A stretch of 41,698 nt of DNA from Planctomycetaceae bacterium. GTDB taxonomy: Bacteria; Planctomycetota; Planctomycetia; Gemmatales; Gemmataceae. The DNA lies in contig PNLP01000061.1 in the NCBI GenBank assembly GCA_013823135.1, positions 1-41,698 on the forward strand. Direction: 5' to 3'. The notes beneath the pieces are model-generated. The model had not been told where the DNA came from. It saw nothing but the letters and a program-made list of their open reading frames with translations, and did no database searches. Made by a program: the position numbers and the translations under genes. Positions 16,655-25,578 of the stretch are shown here, piece by piece. Each line of letters begins with the position of its first letter. Positions within the stretch are counted from its first letter, which is position 1.

Positions 16655-19063
16655 ATGCGGTTCTCGCTCCTTGTTCTGATCGCGTTCGCCGCGCCCGCAT
16701 TAGGTGCGCAGCCGGTTCCCGTGCGGATCACTGTCGCACCTACTGAGGTCGAACTCTCCGGGGCGCGCGACCGCCAGGGGATCGTCGTGCAGGCTCAGTT
16801 CGCCGACGGCAGCACTCGCGACGTGACGGCACAGGCGCAGTTCACGTTTGAGAAGCCGTTCGCGAAAGCGACGAACGGCTTCCTCGCTCCGCTCGCCGAT
16901 GGTTCGACGACACTCACGATCGCGCACGCGGGTCACTCTGCCGTCGTGCCGGTAACCGTGAAGCAATCCGCGTCCATCGAGCCGATCCGCTTCCGCACGG
17001 ACGTGATGCCGGTCTTCACGAAGGTCGGGTGCAATACCGGGAAGTGCCACGGTTCCGCCTCGGGCAAGGACGGGTTCCGCCTGTCGCTGTTCGGCTACGA
17101 CCCCGACGGCGACCTCTTCCGCCTCACCCGTGAACTGGGCGGTCGCCGCATCAACCTCTCGACGCCCGAAGATTGCCTGCTCGTCAACAAGTCCACGGGG
17201 AAGGTTCCGCACACGGGCGGCAAGCGAATCGAGCCAGGCTCCGAAAACCACATGCTGCTGTTGCGATGGCTCGAAGCCGGTGCGCCGCGTGATCCGAAGG
17301 ACACGCCGAAGCCGATCGCGATCGAAGTGTTCCCCAAGACGGTCGTGTTCGCTGCCAAGGGTGACACTCAGCGTGTCGTGGTTCGTGCGAAGTACAGCGA
17401 CGGCACCGACCGCGACGTGACGCGATTCTGCGTGTTCGTCGGCAACAACGACTCGGCCGCGGTCGCAGGCGAAGCGGGCTTCATCACCGGAACTGGCCCC
17501 GGCGAAGCGTTCGTGCTCGCCCGCTTCGATGAGTTCACTGAGGGCACCGCGGTCATCGTTCGGCCGGGCACCCCGTTCACCGATCCGAAGACGCCTGAGT
17601 TCAACTACATCGATGGCCACGTTCACGCCAAGCTGAACCGCCTGCACGTCGTCCCTTCGGACGTCTGCACCGACGAAGTGTACGTCCGCCGCGTGTACAT
17701 CGACCTCGTGGGTCAACTCTCCACGCCGGCCGAGCGCGAGGCGTTCCTGGCTTCCGCCGATCCCAAGAAGCGTGAGAAGCTCGTCGATTCGCTGATCGAA
17801 CGCGAAGAGTTCCGCGACATCTGGGTGATGAAGTGGGCGGAACTGCTCCAGATTCGCACGGTGAACGGCATCACGCCGAAGGGCCTGCAACTCTACGACA
17901 AGTGGCTTCGCAATCGCATCCACTCCGGGGTCACCATCGACCGCGTCGTGCGTGAACTGTTGCCCGCGAACGGTGGCACGTTCGAGAATCCACCTGTCAA
18001 CTTCTACCAGACGGAGACGACCCCGCAGTTGCTCGCCGAGAACGCGGCTCAGGTTTTCCTCGGCACACGCATTCAGTGTGCCCAGTGCCACAACCACCCG
18101 TTCGACCGCTGGACGATGGACGACTATTACGGCTTCGCGGCGTTCTTCAGCCAGATCGGCTACAAGAACGCGCAAGACCCACGCGAGTTGACCGTGTTCA
18201 ACGCTGCGGCCGGTGAGATGCTTCACCCGGTCGGTAACCGGGTAGTTAAGCCCAAGTTCCTTGGCGCGACGGCTCCGGAAATCAAGCCTGGGCAGGATTA
18301 CCGTGCCGTTCTTGCAGACTGGCTCGCGAGCACCGAGAACGCCGCATTCGCCAGGAACATTGGGAACATCGTGTGGGCTCACTTCTTCGGAAAGGGGATC
18401 GTCGATCCCGTGGACGACGTGCGAGTGAGCAACCCCGCGAGCAATCGTGAACTGCTCGACGCGCTCGGCCAGAAGGTTTCCGCCTACAAGTTCGACGTGA
18501 AGAAACTGGCTCGCGATATCTGCCTGAGCCGCACCTACCAACTCTCGACGAAGCGGAACCCGACGAACGAGTGGGATGAGCGGAACTTTGCCCGGCAGAC
18601 CGTTCGCCGGATGCGGGCCGAAGTGCTGCTCGATTGCATCAGCCAGGTTACCGGGACGAGCGACCGCTTGCCCGGCCTGCCCCTCGGCGGCAAGGCCGTG
18701 CAGGTTCCCGACGGCCGCGCGATGAACTACTTCCTCACCACCTTCGGCCGTGCGTCGCGCAACACCGCGTGCTCCTGCGAAGTGAAGACCACGCCAACGC
18801 TCTCGCAAGCACTCCACCTGCTCAACGGCGAGACGACCAGCGGGAAGATCACCGAGGGCAAACTCATCGACAAACTGCTGACGGAACGCGATGCCGCTGC
18901 GGTGGCGAGCGAGTTGTATGTCCGGTGTTTGGGCCGGAAGCCGACCGCCGCAGAGGCCGAGTTGATCGCAACGCGACTTGAGAAATCGGCTGACAAGAAA
19001 GCCGCACTGGAAGACCTGTTCTGGGCACTGCTGAACACGAACGAGTTCATTTTCAATCGTTGA
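16655..19063 (+). CDS. Ig-like/DUF1549/DUF1553 cytochrome-like exported protein
   Basis: About 802 residues from the ATG at 16655, selected because it has AAGAGG upstream and begins a signal peptide (MRFSLLVLIAFAAPALGA). Order: a BIG2-like Ig domain (~20-105), a short cytochrome-like segment with GCNTGKCHG near residue 127, a second Ig-like stretch (~220-305), DUF1549 (~320-520) with CAQCHNHPFDRW, and DUF1553 (~560-800) with the 'AHFFGKGIVDPVDDVR' and 'LSRTYQLS' phrases. DUF1549 proteins are planctomycete hallmarks of unknown function, sometimes described as cytochrome-related. The first motif is C-x4-CH rather than C-x2-CH, so standard c-heme attachment there is uncertain. It probably works with DUF1501 and the cytochrome-WD40 protein downstream. 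Confidence 0.93.
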   Translation: MRFSLLVLIAFAAPALGAQPVPVRITVAPTEVELSGARDRQGIVVQAQFADGSTRDVTAQAQFTFEKPFAKATNGFLAPLADGSTTLTIAHAGHSAVVPVTVKQSASIEPIRFRTDVMPVFTKVGCNTGKCHGSASGKDGFRLSLFGYDPDGDLFRLTRELGGRRINLSTPEDCLLVNKSTGKVPHTGGKRIEPGSENHMLLLRWLEAGAPRDPKDTPKPIAIEVFPKTVVFAAKGDTQRVVVRAKYSDGTDRDVTRFCVFVGNNDSAAVAGEAGFITGTGPGEAFVLARFDEFTEGTAVIVRPGTPFTDPKTPEFNYIDGHVHAKLNRLHVVPSDVCTDEVYVRRVYIDLVGQLSTPAEREAFLASADPKKREKLVDSLIEREEFRDIWVMKWAELLQIRTVNGITPKGLQLYDKWLRNRIHSGVTIDRVVRELLPANGGTFENPPVNFYQTETTPQLLAENAAQVFLGTRIQCAQCHNHPFDRWTMDDYYGFAAFFSQIGYKNAQDPRELTVFNAAAGEMLHPVGNRVVKPKFLGATAPEIKPGQDYRAVLADWLASTENAAFARNIGNIVWAHFFGKGIVDPVDDVRVSNPASNRELLDALGQKVSAYKFDVKKLARDICLSRTYQLSTKRNPTNEWDERNFARQTVRRMRAEVLLDCISQVTGTSDRLPGLPLGGKAVQVPDGRAMNYFLTTFGRASRNTACSCEVKTTPTLSQALHLLNGETTSGKITEGKLIDKLLTERDAAAVASELYVRCLGRKPTAAEAELIATRLEKSADKKAALEDLFWALLNTNEFIFNR

Positions 19064-19102
19064 ACACCCTGATTGCATCAGAACTCGCGAGGAACAACGT
19101 CC

Positions 19103-20704
19103 GTGATACACCGACTTGCCACAATCGCCGTCTTCGCACTGCTCGTGTCGTCGGCCCGCGCCGACGAGGCAGCCGTCACCTTTGAAGGCGACGTGAAACC
19201 GATCCTTCGCAAGCAATGCCTCTCGTGCCACAACGCCGAGAGGCCGCGTGGCGACCTCGACCTGTCGAGCTTCTCCGCCGTGATGGCGGGCGGCACATCG
19301 GGCAAAGCGGTTGTTTCCGGGAAGCCCGACGAGAGTCCGCTTTACACGATGACGGCGCACCTCGAAGACCCGAAGATGCCGCCGAACAAGCCGAAGATCC
19401 CGCAGCGGGAACTCGACACGCTCCGCAAGTGGATCGACGCCGGGTTGATCGAGAAGCCCGGAGGAATGGCCGCGACGACCACGGTTGTGAAGCCGACCGT
19501 CGTGGACGGCATCACGGCTGCGGCGAGTCTGGCACGTCCTACGGCGGTCACGGCACTTGCAGTCAGCCCAACCAATCCGCTTCTCGTCGTCCCCGGCAAG
19601 AAGCAAGTGCTCGTTTACGAACTGCCGGCAGGGAAGTTGATCGGCGCTCTCGCGTTCCCCGAGGGTGAAGTTCACACATTACGGTTCTCCCGCGATGGGA
19701 AAGTTCTGATCGCGGGTGGCGGCATCGCGGGGCAATCGGGAATCGTCGTCGGCTTCGACGTGGCGACGTGGAAGCGACTCTTCGCGGTGGGCGAGGAAAC
19801 CGACGCGGTACTGGCAGCCGACATCTCGACCGACAAGACGCGGGTCGTGTTCGGTGGCCCGAGCCGGATCGTGAAGGTTCTCAGCATTCCCGATGGCAAA
19901 ATCGTCCACACGCTCCGCAAACCGACTGACTGGGTGATGAGCGTCGGGTTCAGCCTCGATGGCTTGCTCGTCGCGGCGGGTGATCGGTTCGGCGGGTTGT
20001 TCGTCTGGGACGGGAAGTCCGGGAAGGAGTTCTACACGCTCCGCGGCCACACGAAAGCAGTGACCGGCCTGGCATGGCGCACGGATTCCGACGCGCTTGC
20101 ATCGAGCAGCGAGGACGGCACTGTTCGCGTGTGGGATCTGCACGCGGGCAGCGAGATCGCGAAATGGGATGCCCACGCCGAAGGAACTTCAGACATCGCA
20201 TTCCACACGACAGGCATCCTCGCGACCGCTGGCCGCGATGGCCGCGTTCGCGTGTGGGATCAGAAAGGCAAATCACTCGGCGACCTCGGCCCCGCAGCCG
20301 ACGCCGTGCTGAAGGTTCAGTTTTCACCCGATGCCAAGACGCTGCTCACAGGCGACTGGGCTGGGGATGTGAAGGCGTGGAAGGTGGACGGCGGCACGGC
20401 TGTGAAGTTCCCAATGCCGATTGACGCGAAGCCGGTCACGGTCGCGCTGATTCCGGTACCAACCCCGACCTACACCGCTGCAACAATCGTGAAGCCGGTC
20501 ACGGTCGCTAGTTCGGATATCGCACGCAAACGAGCCACGCTGAAGGCCATCGAGGAGGCCACGGAAAAACTGAGGGACGAGGCCGCTCGCGATCCGAAGA
20601 ACGCAGCATTGGCCAAGGCTTACCTGCAACTGTGCGAAGTATCGCTCGCAATGAAGGCCGAGCTGCTCGCGGCCCAGACCCTCAACCCGGAGGGAAACAA
20701 GTGA
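19103..20704 (+). CDS. Planctomycete cytochrome-domain/WD40 propeller protein
   Basis: About 533 residues from the GTG at 19103, which follows GAGGA; a TTG at 19073 is an alternative. A signal peptide (IHRLATIAVFALLVSSARA) is followed by a planctomycete cytochrome-type domain with KQCLSCHN (CxxCH, near residues 36-43) and 'DPKMPPNKPKIPQRELDTLRKWIDAG'. From ~150 to ~450 there are WD40 blades, best seen in 'LRGHTKAVTGLAWRTDSDAL' and 'EDGTVRVWDL'. The final ~60 residues are charged and helical. It probably binds heme c and a partner protein in the periplasm. The GTG of the next gene overlaps its stop. Confidence 0.92.
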   Translation: MIHRLATIAVFALLVSSARADEAAVTFEGDVKPILRKQCLSCHNAERPRGDLDLSSFSAVMAGGTSGKAVVSGKPDESPLYTMTAHLEDPKMPPNKPKIPQRELDTLRKWIDAGLIEKPGGMAATTTVVKPTVVDGITAAASLARPTAVTALAVSPTNPLLVVPGKKQVLVYELPAGKLIGALAFPEGEVHTLRFSRDGKVLIAGGGIAGQSGIVVGFDVATWKRLFAVGEETDAVLAADISTDKTRVVFGGPSRIVKVLSIPDGKIVHTLRKPTDWVMSVGFSLDGLLVAAGDRFGGLFVWDGKSGKEFYTLRGHTKAVTGLAWRTDSDALASSSEDGTVRVWDLHAGSEIAKWDAHAEGTSDIAFHTTGILATAGRDGRVRVWDQKGKSLGDLGPAADAVLKVQFSPDAKTLLTGDWAGDVKAWKVDGGTAVKFPMPIDAKPVTVALIPVPTPTYTAATIVKPVTVASSDIARKRATLKAIEEATEKLRDEAARDPKNAALAKAYLQLCEVSLAMKAELLAAQTLNPEGNK

Positions 20705-21939
20705 CACGCTTGATTAGCGCTAGCATCCTGGCACTGAGCCTGCTGACGGCATCATCCACTGCGGCCGACTGGCCCGTGTGGCGTGGGCCGAAAGGCGACG
20801 GCATCGTCGTTGACAATGCTATCCCGATCAAGTGGAGCGCGACCGAGAACGTCCTGTGGAAGGTGCCGGTTCCTGGCACGGGTCAATCGTCCCCGATTGT
20901 CTCGGCGGGGCGGATTTTCCTCACCTCGTTCGACGCGAACACGAACGACCGGTTGCTGCTCTGCTTCAACCAGGACGACGGCAAGTTGCTGTGGAAGCGC
21001 ACCGTACTCACCGCGGCACCCGAGAAGATGCACAAGCAGAACTCACCCGCGAGCTCGACCGCTGCGGCCGATGGCTCTAGCGTGTGGGTCACGTTCCTGG
21101 ACGGTGACAAGATCGCAGTCGCGTGCTACGACTTCGCGGGAAAGCGTGTCTGGTCGAAAGCGTTCGACGGGTTCGTGTGTAGCCACGGGTTCTGCGGGAC
21201 GCCGGTGCTGTACGGCGATCTACTCATCGTGAATGGCGACTCGGATGGTGATGCGTTCCTCGCGGCCCTCGACAAGGGCACAGGAGAAACTCGCTGGAAG
21301 ATTGAGCGGCCGAACCGCACCCGCTCGTTCAGCGTGCCGCTGTTCATCGAGGTCGAGAAACAAACGCAGATGGTCCTCGCCGGAAGTAAATCGATCGCGG
21401 CGTTCGAGCCGAAGACCGGCAAGCAACTCTGGGTTTCCGACAGTGCCACGGACAAGTTCGTTGCCACCGTGGCCTTCACCGACGGCACCGTCTTCGCAAC
21501 GGGCACAAGCCCAACCCCAACCCTCGTCGGCATCGACCCGACCGGCACAGGCAACGTCACGAAATCTCACGTTCGGTGGTCCGATACCAAGGGCGGCTCG
21601 TACGTCCCTTCACCACTGGGATTCGGGAAGCATTTCTTCGTGGTGACAGACACGGGTATTGCGACGCTTTACGTCGCCCGCACCGGCAAGGTGATCTGGT
21701 CGGAGCGGCTCGGCAGCAGGCTTCATCACGCTTCCCCGCTTCTCATCAACGACCTGATCTATTGTGCTGCCGATGACGGCACGACCTACGTTCTCAAGTC
21801 TGGTGAGGAGTTCGAGGTGGTTGCGAAGAACGCACTCGGCGAGGAGTGCCACGCAACGCCGGCTGTTGTTGACGGGCGATTGTACATCCGAACCGCAGCA
21901 CATCTTTGGTGCGTCGGGGAAAAGCCGCTGCGCCGTTAA
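20701..21939 (+). CDS. Secreted PQQ-like beta-propeller protein
   Basis: 412 residues from the GTG at 20701, preceded by GGAGGG and overlapping the previous stop (GTGA). A signal peptide (TRLISASILALSLLTASSTA) leads into 'DWPVWRGPKGDGI', the usual opening of planctomycete PQQ-like propellers. Repeating blades such as 'GTGQSSPIVSAGRIFLTS', 'CGTPVLYGDLLIVNGD' and 'HHASPLLINDLIYCAADDG' fill the rest. These propellers rarely show dehydrogenase active sites, and none was seen, so a binding or scaffold role is more likely than PQQ-dependent oxidation. It is the last gene of the operon. Confidence 0.92.
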   Translation: MTRLISASILALSLLTASSTAADWPVWRGPKGDGIVVDNAIPIKWSATENVLWKVPVPGTGQSSPIVSAGRIFLTSFDANTNDRLLLCFNQDDGKLLWKRTVLTAAPEKMHKQNSPASSTAAADGSSVWVTFLDGDKIAVACYDFAGKRVWSKAFDGFVCSHGFCGTPVLYGDLLIVNGDSDGDAFLAALDKGTGETRWKIERPNRTRSFSVPLFIEVEKQTQMVLAGSKSIAAFEPKTGKQLWVSDSATDKFVATVAFTDGTVFATGTSPTPTLVGIDPTGTGNVTKSHVRWSDTKGGSYVPSPLGFGKHFFVVTDTGIATLYVARTGKVIWSERLGSRLHHASPLLINDLIYCAADDGTTYVLKSGEEFEVVAKNALGEECHATPAVVDGRLYIRTAAHLWCVGEKPLRR

Positions 21940-22178
21940 TGCAACAAAGATTCGTGAACCTCAGCGGGTCTTCTCATACGGTTCACATGGCCTTCACTGC
22001 GATCTGATATAATTAAGATGTATCGACATGACTAGCTAATGATATTGCAACCGTTATTTTGGAGCTGCGAAGTGCCTCTGCGCCGGAGACTTGCAGTCCC
22101 TCAGGTAGCTTCAGCAGGTTTGCGGCCTGCTCGAGCTGCCAGGCTCCGCCTCAGTTCGCTCAGCGTTCGGAGTTTCAC
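21940..22178. other. Intergenic region, stem-loop and AT-rich promoter candidate
   Basis: GTGAACC at 21954-21960 pairs with GGTTCAC at 21980-21986, a modest stem that could end the preceding operon. An AT-rich patch follows with TATAAT at 22008-22013; the best upstream match to a -35 box is TTCACA at 21982-21987, with a 20-base spacer that is longer than ideal. The rest is leader for the FHA gene. These calls are weak. Confidence 0.3.
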
Positions 22179-22826
22179 ATGAACCCGACTCTCACGAAGT
22201 TTCATCTTGTTGTTGTTGGAGGCGTTCATGATGGACGCGTGATCCCTGTGGTTCCTCCGTTCTTGATCGGACGAGCCACAGAATGTCATCTCCGCCCGGC
22301 GAGTACCGCTGTGAGTTTGCGGCATTGCGTGATTGAGGAGCGTGAAGGCCATGCCTTCATCCAGGATCTCGGCAGCACCAACGGAACGTTCCTCAACGAC
22401 GATCGCTTGACTTCCGATTGCCCCTTGAGAGACGGCGACGAGTTGTGCGTCGGCCCGTTACGATTCCTTGTTTCGAGCGACAGCCCTATTCGCATCGTTG
22501 AGGAACCCGTCGGCACGCCGAGCGGGACCAAGGGCGAGAACGAGACGATCGTGAACGGTGAATTGAGAGCCGAAGACGACACAATCGTGAACGGTGAATT
22601 GAGAGCCGAAGACGACACAGTCGTGAACAACCCTCAGATGACTGACGACGAGATCTCTCGTCTCTTGCTCGATGGTGACGAGGAAGCAGACCAGGAACGG
22701 GATTCGATTGTGGGCGAACGACCCACAGAAGCAATGGCGGTGCTTGAGCATGCAACGCCAACCAAGGAATCGCCCTCCTCAGCCGCCAGTGACATCCTAC
22801 GGCAAATGCGCCGCACCAAGAAATGA
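22179..22826 (+). CDS. FHA-domain protein with repeated threonine motif
   Basis: 215 residues from the ATG at 22179, preceded by GGAG. Residues ~5-105 are a forkhead-associated domain that binds phosphothreonine: it has 'FLIGRATECHLRP', then the SLRHCVI and 'IQDLGSTNGTFLNDDRL' elements with the usual conserved Arg, Ser, His and Asn. The C-terminal third is acidic and disordered, and carries NETIVNGELRAEDD / DTIVNGELRAEDD / DTVVNNP, three threonines in a repeated acidic setting. It probably takes part in Ser/Thr kinase signalling, abundant in planctomycetes. The repeats may be kinase sites read by the same or another FHA domain (inference). It lies 77 bases before the DUF1559 gene. Confidence 0.9.
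   Translation: MNPTLTKFHLVVVGGVHDGRVIPVVPPFLIGRATECHLRPASTAVSLRHCVIEEREGHAFIQDLGSTNGTFLNDDRLTSDCPLRDGDELCVGPLRFLVSSDSPIRIVEEPVGTPSGTKGENETIVNGELRAEDDTIVNGELRAEDDTVVNNPQMTDDEISRLLLDGDEEADQERDSIVGERPTEAMAVLEHATPTKESPSSAASDILRQMRRTKK
22545..22616 (+). repeat. 36-bp in-frame tandem repeat inside FHA gene
   Basis: Two nearly identical 36-base units (22545-22580 and 22581-22616, differing at one or two bases) and the start of a third (ACAGTCGTGAAC, from 22617). Each unit encodes 12 residues (TIVNGELRAEDD). The near identity suggests recent duplication and possible copy-number variation between strains. Confidence 0.9.
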
Positions 22827-22903
22827 CCCCAACCGACGAGGGGATTCTTTCCCTTTGTCCACGTAGTGGAACCTCGAAGTCTTCAACCTCTGAAGGAGAT
22901 CCG

Positions 22904-24115
22904 ATGAAGTTACCTGCTACCACTCTGAGTACTCGCCGCAAGCGTCGCGGCTTTACGCTGATCGAATTGCTCGTGGTCATTGCGATCATCGCCATCCTGA
23001 TTGGCCTGTTGTTGCCTGCTGTGCAGAAGGTCCGCGAAGCTGCGGCCCGGATGAAGTGCTCAAACAACCTCAAGCAACTCGCCCTCTCCTGCCACAATAT
23101 CGAGAGCGCGACAAGCAGCTTCCCACCGGGTCTGCCTCGGTTCGACCAATCCCTCGCTACGAACGCCCCACATTACCCGCCAGGCACGGGTGCCGCGACC
23201 GCCGATCCGCCCCTGTGGTGGGTCACGGGGAACCAGGCGTTCACGGCTGGGCCTGAGGCACGATGCTACGGGGTGCCCTGGCCGCTGCACATCCTCTCCT
23301 ACATCGAGCAAGCTCCACTTGAGGCAATGCTGAGTGGTAATGCAGCGGCAACTGGTGGGACATACAACGTTGATCCCGCGTTCGCTGAAGAGAGCAACCC
23401 CGCTGACAACTTCGACGGCCTTCCCTGGCGACGTCCTGAAGTGAGCATGCAGTATACCCTCATCCCCAGGGTTTTGACTTGCCCAAGCAGCGGTCACAAC
23501 CCCGAAGTTCTTCTCGGCGATTTCGCTCTTGAGAACCTGATGAAGGGGAACTACGTCGGGTGCTTCGGTGGGAACACCTTTGGGTCCGCAGCGGTGTACG
23601 GCGGCGGTCCCACGTCCGGCATCTTCACAATGGTGCAGGTCAACAAGTGGCCGGTTGAACAGCGGTTCGCGGTTGGTCGTGGTACCACGATTGTTGGGAC
23701 GACCGATGGCACCTCGAACACCGTGATGTTCAGCGAGGTGTTGCCGTTCAGCGAGGCGCTCGATTCGGCTACAACCTCTGCGCCGCAGGGTCGCAACAAG
23801 GACGGACGCGGTGTGACGCTCCTCGCGGGGCCTGGGGGAGCATTCTTCCAGACGTACACGGAGCCGAACAGCGCAACACAAGATGCGATGATGTACTGCG
23901 ACACCCGTATCCCGACCACACATCCGAACAAATTGGCTTGCGTTCAGAACCGAACAGACGGAAATCAGTGGGCTGCTGCACGAAGCAAGCACACGGGGGG
24001 TGTGAATGCCGCGTTCGCCGACGGCAGCGTGCGGTTTATTCGGGACTCCATCAACCTGCAAACGTGGCAGGCAATGGGTACCAAGTCCGGTGGCGAACCC
24101 GTCAACAACGAATGA
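22904..24115 (+). CDS. DUF1559 pseudopilin-like protein
   Basis: 403 residues from the ATG at 22904, which has AAGGAGAT at ideal spacing. The N-terminus carries a type IV pilin/type II secretion prepilin signal: basic leader, then RGFTLIELLVVIAIIAILIG, with expected cleavage after the glycine and methylation of the phenylalanine. It continues 'LLPAVQKVREAAARMKCSNNLKQL', the DUF1559 hallmark, and ends with 'NAAFADGSVRFI', the conserved C-terminal H/N-DG motif. DUF1559 proteins are massively duplicated in Planctomycetota. They may form pilus-like or matrix structures, but the function is undetermined. Confidence 0.95.
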   Translation: MKLPATTLSTRRKRRGFTLIELLVVIAIIAILIGLLLPAVQKVREAAARMKCSNNLKQLALSCHNIESATSSFPPGLPRFDQSLATNAPHYPPGTGAATADPPLWWVTGNQAFTAGPEARCYGVPWPLHILSYIEQAPLEAMLSGNAAATGGTYNVDPAFAEESNPADNFDGLPWRRPEVSMQYTLIPRVLTCPSSGHNPEVLLGDFALENLMKGNYVGCFGGNTFGSAAVYGGGPTSGIFTMVQVNKWPVEQRFAVGRGTTIVGTTDGTSNTVMFSEVLPFSEALDSATTSAPQGRNKDGRGVTLLAGPGGAFFQTYTEPNSATQDAMMYCDTRIPTTHPNKLACVQNRTDGNQWAAARSKHTGGVNAAFADGSVRFIRDSINLQTWQAMGTKSGGEPVNNE

Positions 24116-24199
24116 CATGATTGCTTACGGCAGCTTCAGAGGACTTCTGGAGCTGTCGTCTTGTGTCGCTTCGTTACATTCAACATTTGGAGTCTCTTC

Positions 24200-24589
24200 A
24201 TGAGATCGAAGTGCGTGGCCTTCCTGGGTATTGCTCTTCTTCTGACTGTTGGGTGTAGTAACGAGTCTGCTCTCACCCCGGCCGCTATCGATGTTGGCGG
24301 TGGGGATGAGGGTAAGCACATTGCCGGACTTGTCGATCGTATGAGCGATCAAAGCTCGATGGCAAGTATGAAAGCCTCCTTCGCCACCGGGACGTCCCTC
24401 AACTCGCAGGCCGCAAGGCAATATGCGAAGTACCGGTACGATCTCAAAGGACAAGTGACTGTCAACGACAGCACCGCAACTGCTACCATCGGGATGGAGC
24501 CACACGCTGGCGGAAAGATGGTCGAGAAGCCGTGGACGTTCGTGAAAGAAGGGACTGCGTGGAAGATCAAGTCCGCTCCGCTGCCATGA
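24200..24589 (+). CDS. Small predicted lipoprotein
   Basis: 129 residues from the ATG at 24200; GGAG lies at 24189-24192. The signal ends in a lipobox (LLLTVGC), so the cysteine near residue 19 should be lipidated. The mature part is short, hydrophilic and of a type I do not recognise, ending in 'EKPWTFVKEGTAWKIKSAPLP', a phrase reminiscent of NTF2-like/DUF4878 lipoproteins (loose resemblance only). Its stop overlaps the ATG of the membrane protein (ATGA), so the two are coupled. It is probably anchored in a membrane and may partner with the next two products. Confidence 0.8.
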   Translation: MRSKCVAFLGIALLLTVGCSNESALTPAAIDVGGGDEGKHIAGLVDRMSDQSSMASMKASFATGTSLNSQAARQYAKYRYDLKGQVTVNDSTATATIGMEPHAGGKMVEKPWTFVKEGTAWKIKSAPLP

Positions 24590-25578
24590 GCGTGGACAAC
24601 GCAACAAGCCGGGGTTGGATCGTCTCCCCGGCCTTCGATCTCCTGTTCCTCGCGAACCTCGGCTGGCTGCTCCTCTTGCTGCCGGGGTTCGCGACTCCGT
24701 CCGATACAGCCATCGACTTCTGGCAAATCTATTTCCTGACTCTTCCTCATCGTTGGATTACACTCGTTCTCGTGCTGACCGACCCGGACCGTCGCGATGG
24801 TCGTGGCTACCGGCTCGGGTTTGTTGCAGCAGCATTCGCAGTTCTGGTCGCGGGCGCGTTTCTCGGCACAGGTGCGTTCCTGTGCCTTGCAATGATCGAC
24901 TACGTCTGGAACTCCTGGCACTTCGCGAGCCAGCACTCTGGCGTCTTGCGGATCTACACACGCAAAGTCGGGGGTGGCTATGATTTCCTTGAGCGGTGGG
25001 GACTACGCGGCTTTATCACCTACGGCGCGCTCCGTGCTGCTGGGTGGGCGACAGGCTGGATCGAGGCGGAGGGCACATATCTCGTGTGGTTGCACACGGC
25101 AGACTTACTGATGTTGCTTGTGCCCGCTGTCCTAATGCTCACGAACCTCATCGGAGCATCCCGCGAGCGGTTCGGGAAACTCGCTTACCTCACAAGCGTA
25201 TGCTTGCTGTACTCCGGCTTTATTCTCAGTCTGCGATTCAGTTGGGCTCAGGGGATCGTTGTGTTCGCCGCCGCCGGGTCCATGTTCCACGCCGTCGAAT
25301 ACCTCGCGATCGTGACACACTATGCCTCCCGCAGAGAGACCATCGGGAGCGAATCTCCGTTTCGAACTCTGGCTCGTTCCTGGCTCCTGTTCCTGGGAAT
25401 CTACTTACTCGTTTTGGGGTCGTTTGGGGTCTGGATGTCCCAGCCGGAGAATGGATTCGTTCTGCTCTGGCAGGGTCTGAACCTGTGGATGGCATTCGTT
25501 CATTACGCCTATGACGGGATGATCTGGAAACTGCGACGCCCACAAACGGCTGCGGCTCTTGGAGTGTCAGCAACGTGA
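24586..25578 (+). CDS. Polytopic membrane protein, unknown family
   Basis: 330 residues from the ATG at 24586, overlapping the lipoprotein stop. About eight hydrophobic helices are spread over the length. Conserved-looking polar positions sit in or near the membrane: 'LPHRWITLVLVLTDPDRR', 'NSWHFASQHSGV', 'HAVEYLAIVTHY' and 'MAFVHYAYDGMIWKL'. The many histidines near helix ends could bind metal or a cofactor, as in some membrane oxygenases or hydrolases (for example Brp/Blh-like proteins). I cannot assign it to such a family with confidence. It overlaps the next gene. Confidence 0.85.
   Translation: MSVDNATSRGWIVSPAFDLLFLANLGWLLLLLPGFATPSDTAIDFWQIYFLTLPHRWITLVLVLTDPDRRDGRGYRLGFVAAAFAVLVAGAFLGTGAFLCLAMIDYVWNSWHFASQHSGVLRIYTRKVGGGYDFLERWGLRGFITYGALRAAGWATGWIEAEGTYLVWLHTADLLMLLVPAVLMLTNLIGASRERFGKLAYLTSVCLLYSGFILSLRFSWAQGIVVFAAAGSMFHAVEYLAIVTHYASRRETIGSESPFRTLARSWLLFLGIYLLVLGSFGVWMSQPENGFVLLWQGLNLWMAFVHYAYDGMIWKLRRPQTAAALGVSAT

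Noticed and set aside
16700..19675. 991-codon open frame on the minus strand
   Set aside because: It lies opposite the DUF1549/DUF1553 and cytochrome genes, which have clear domains, signal peptides and ribosome binding sites. Long antisense frames are expected in GC-rich genes with G/C-biased third positions.
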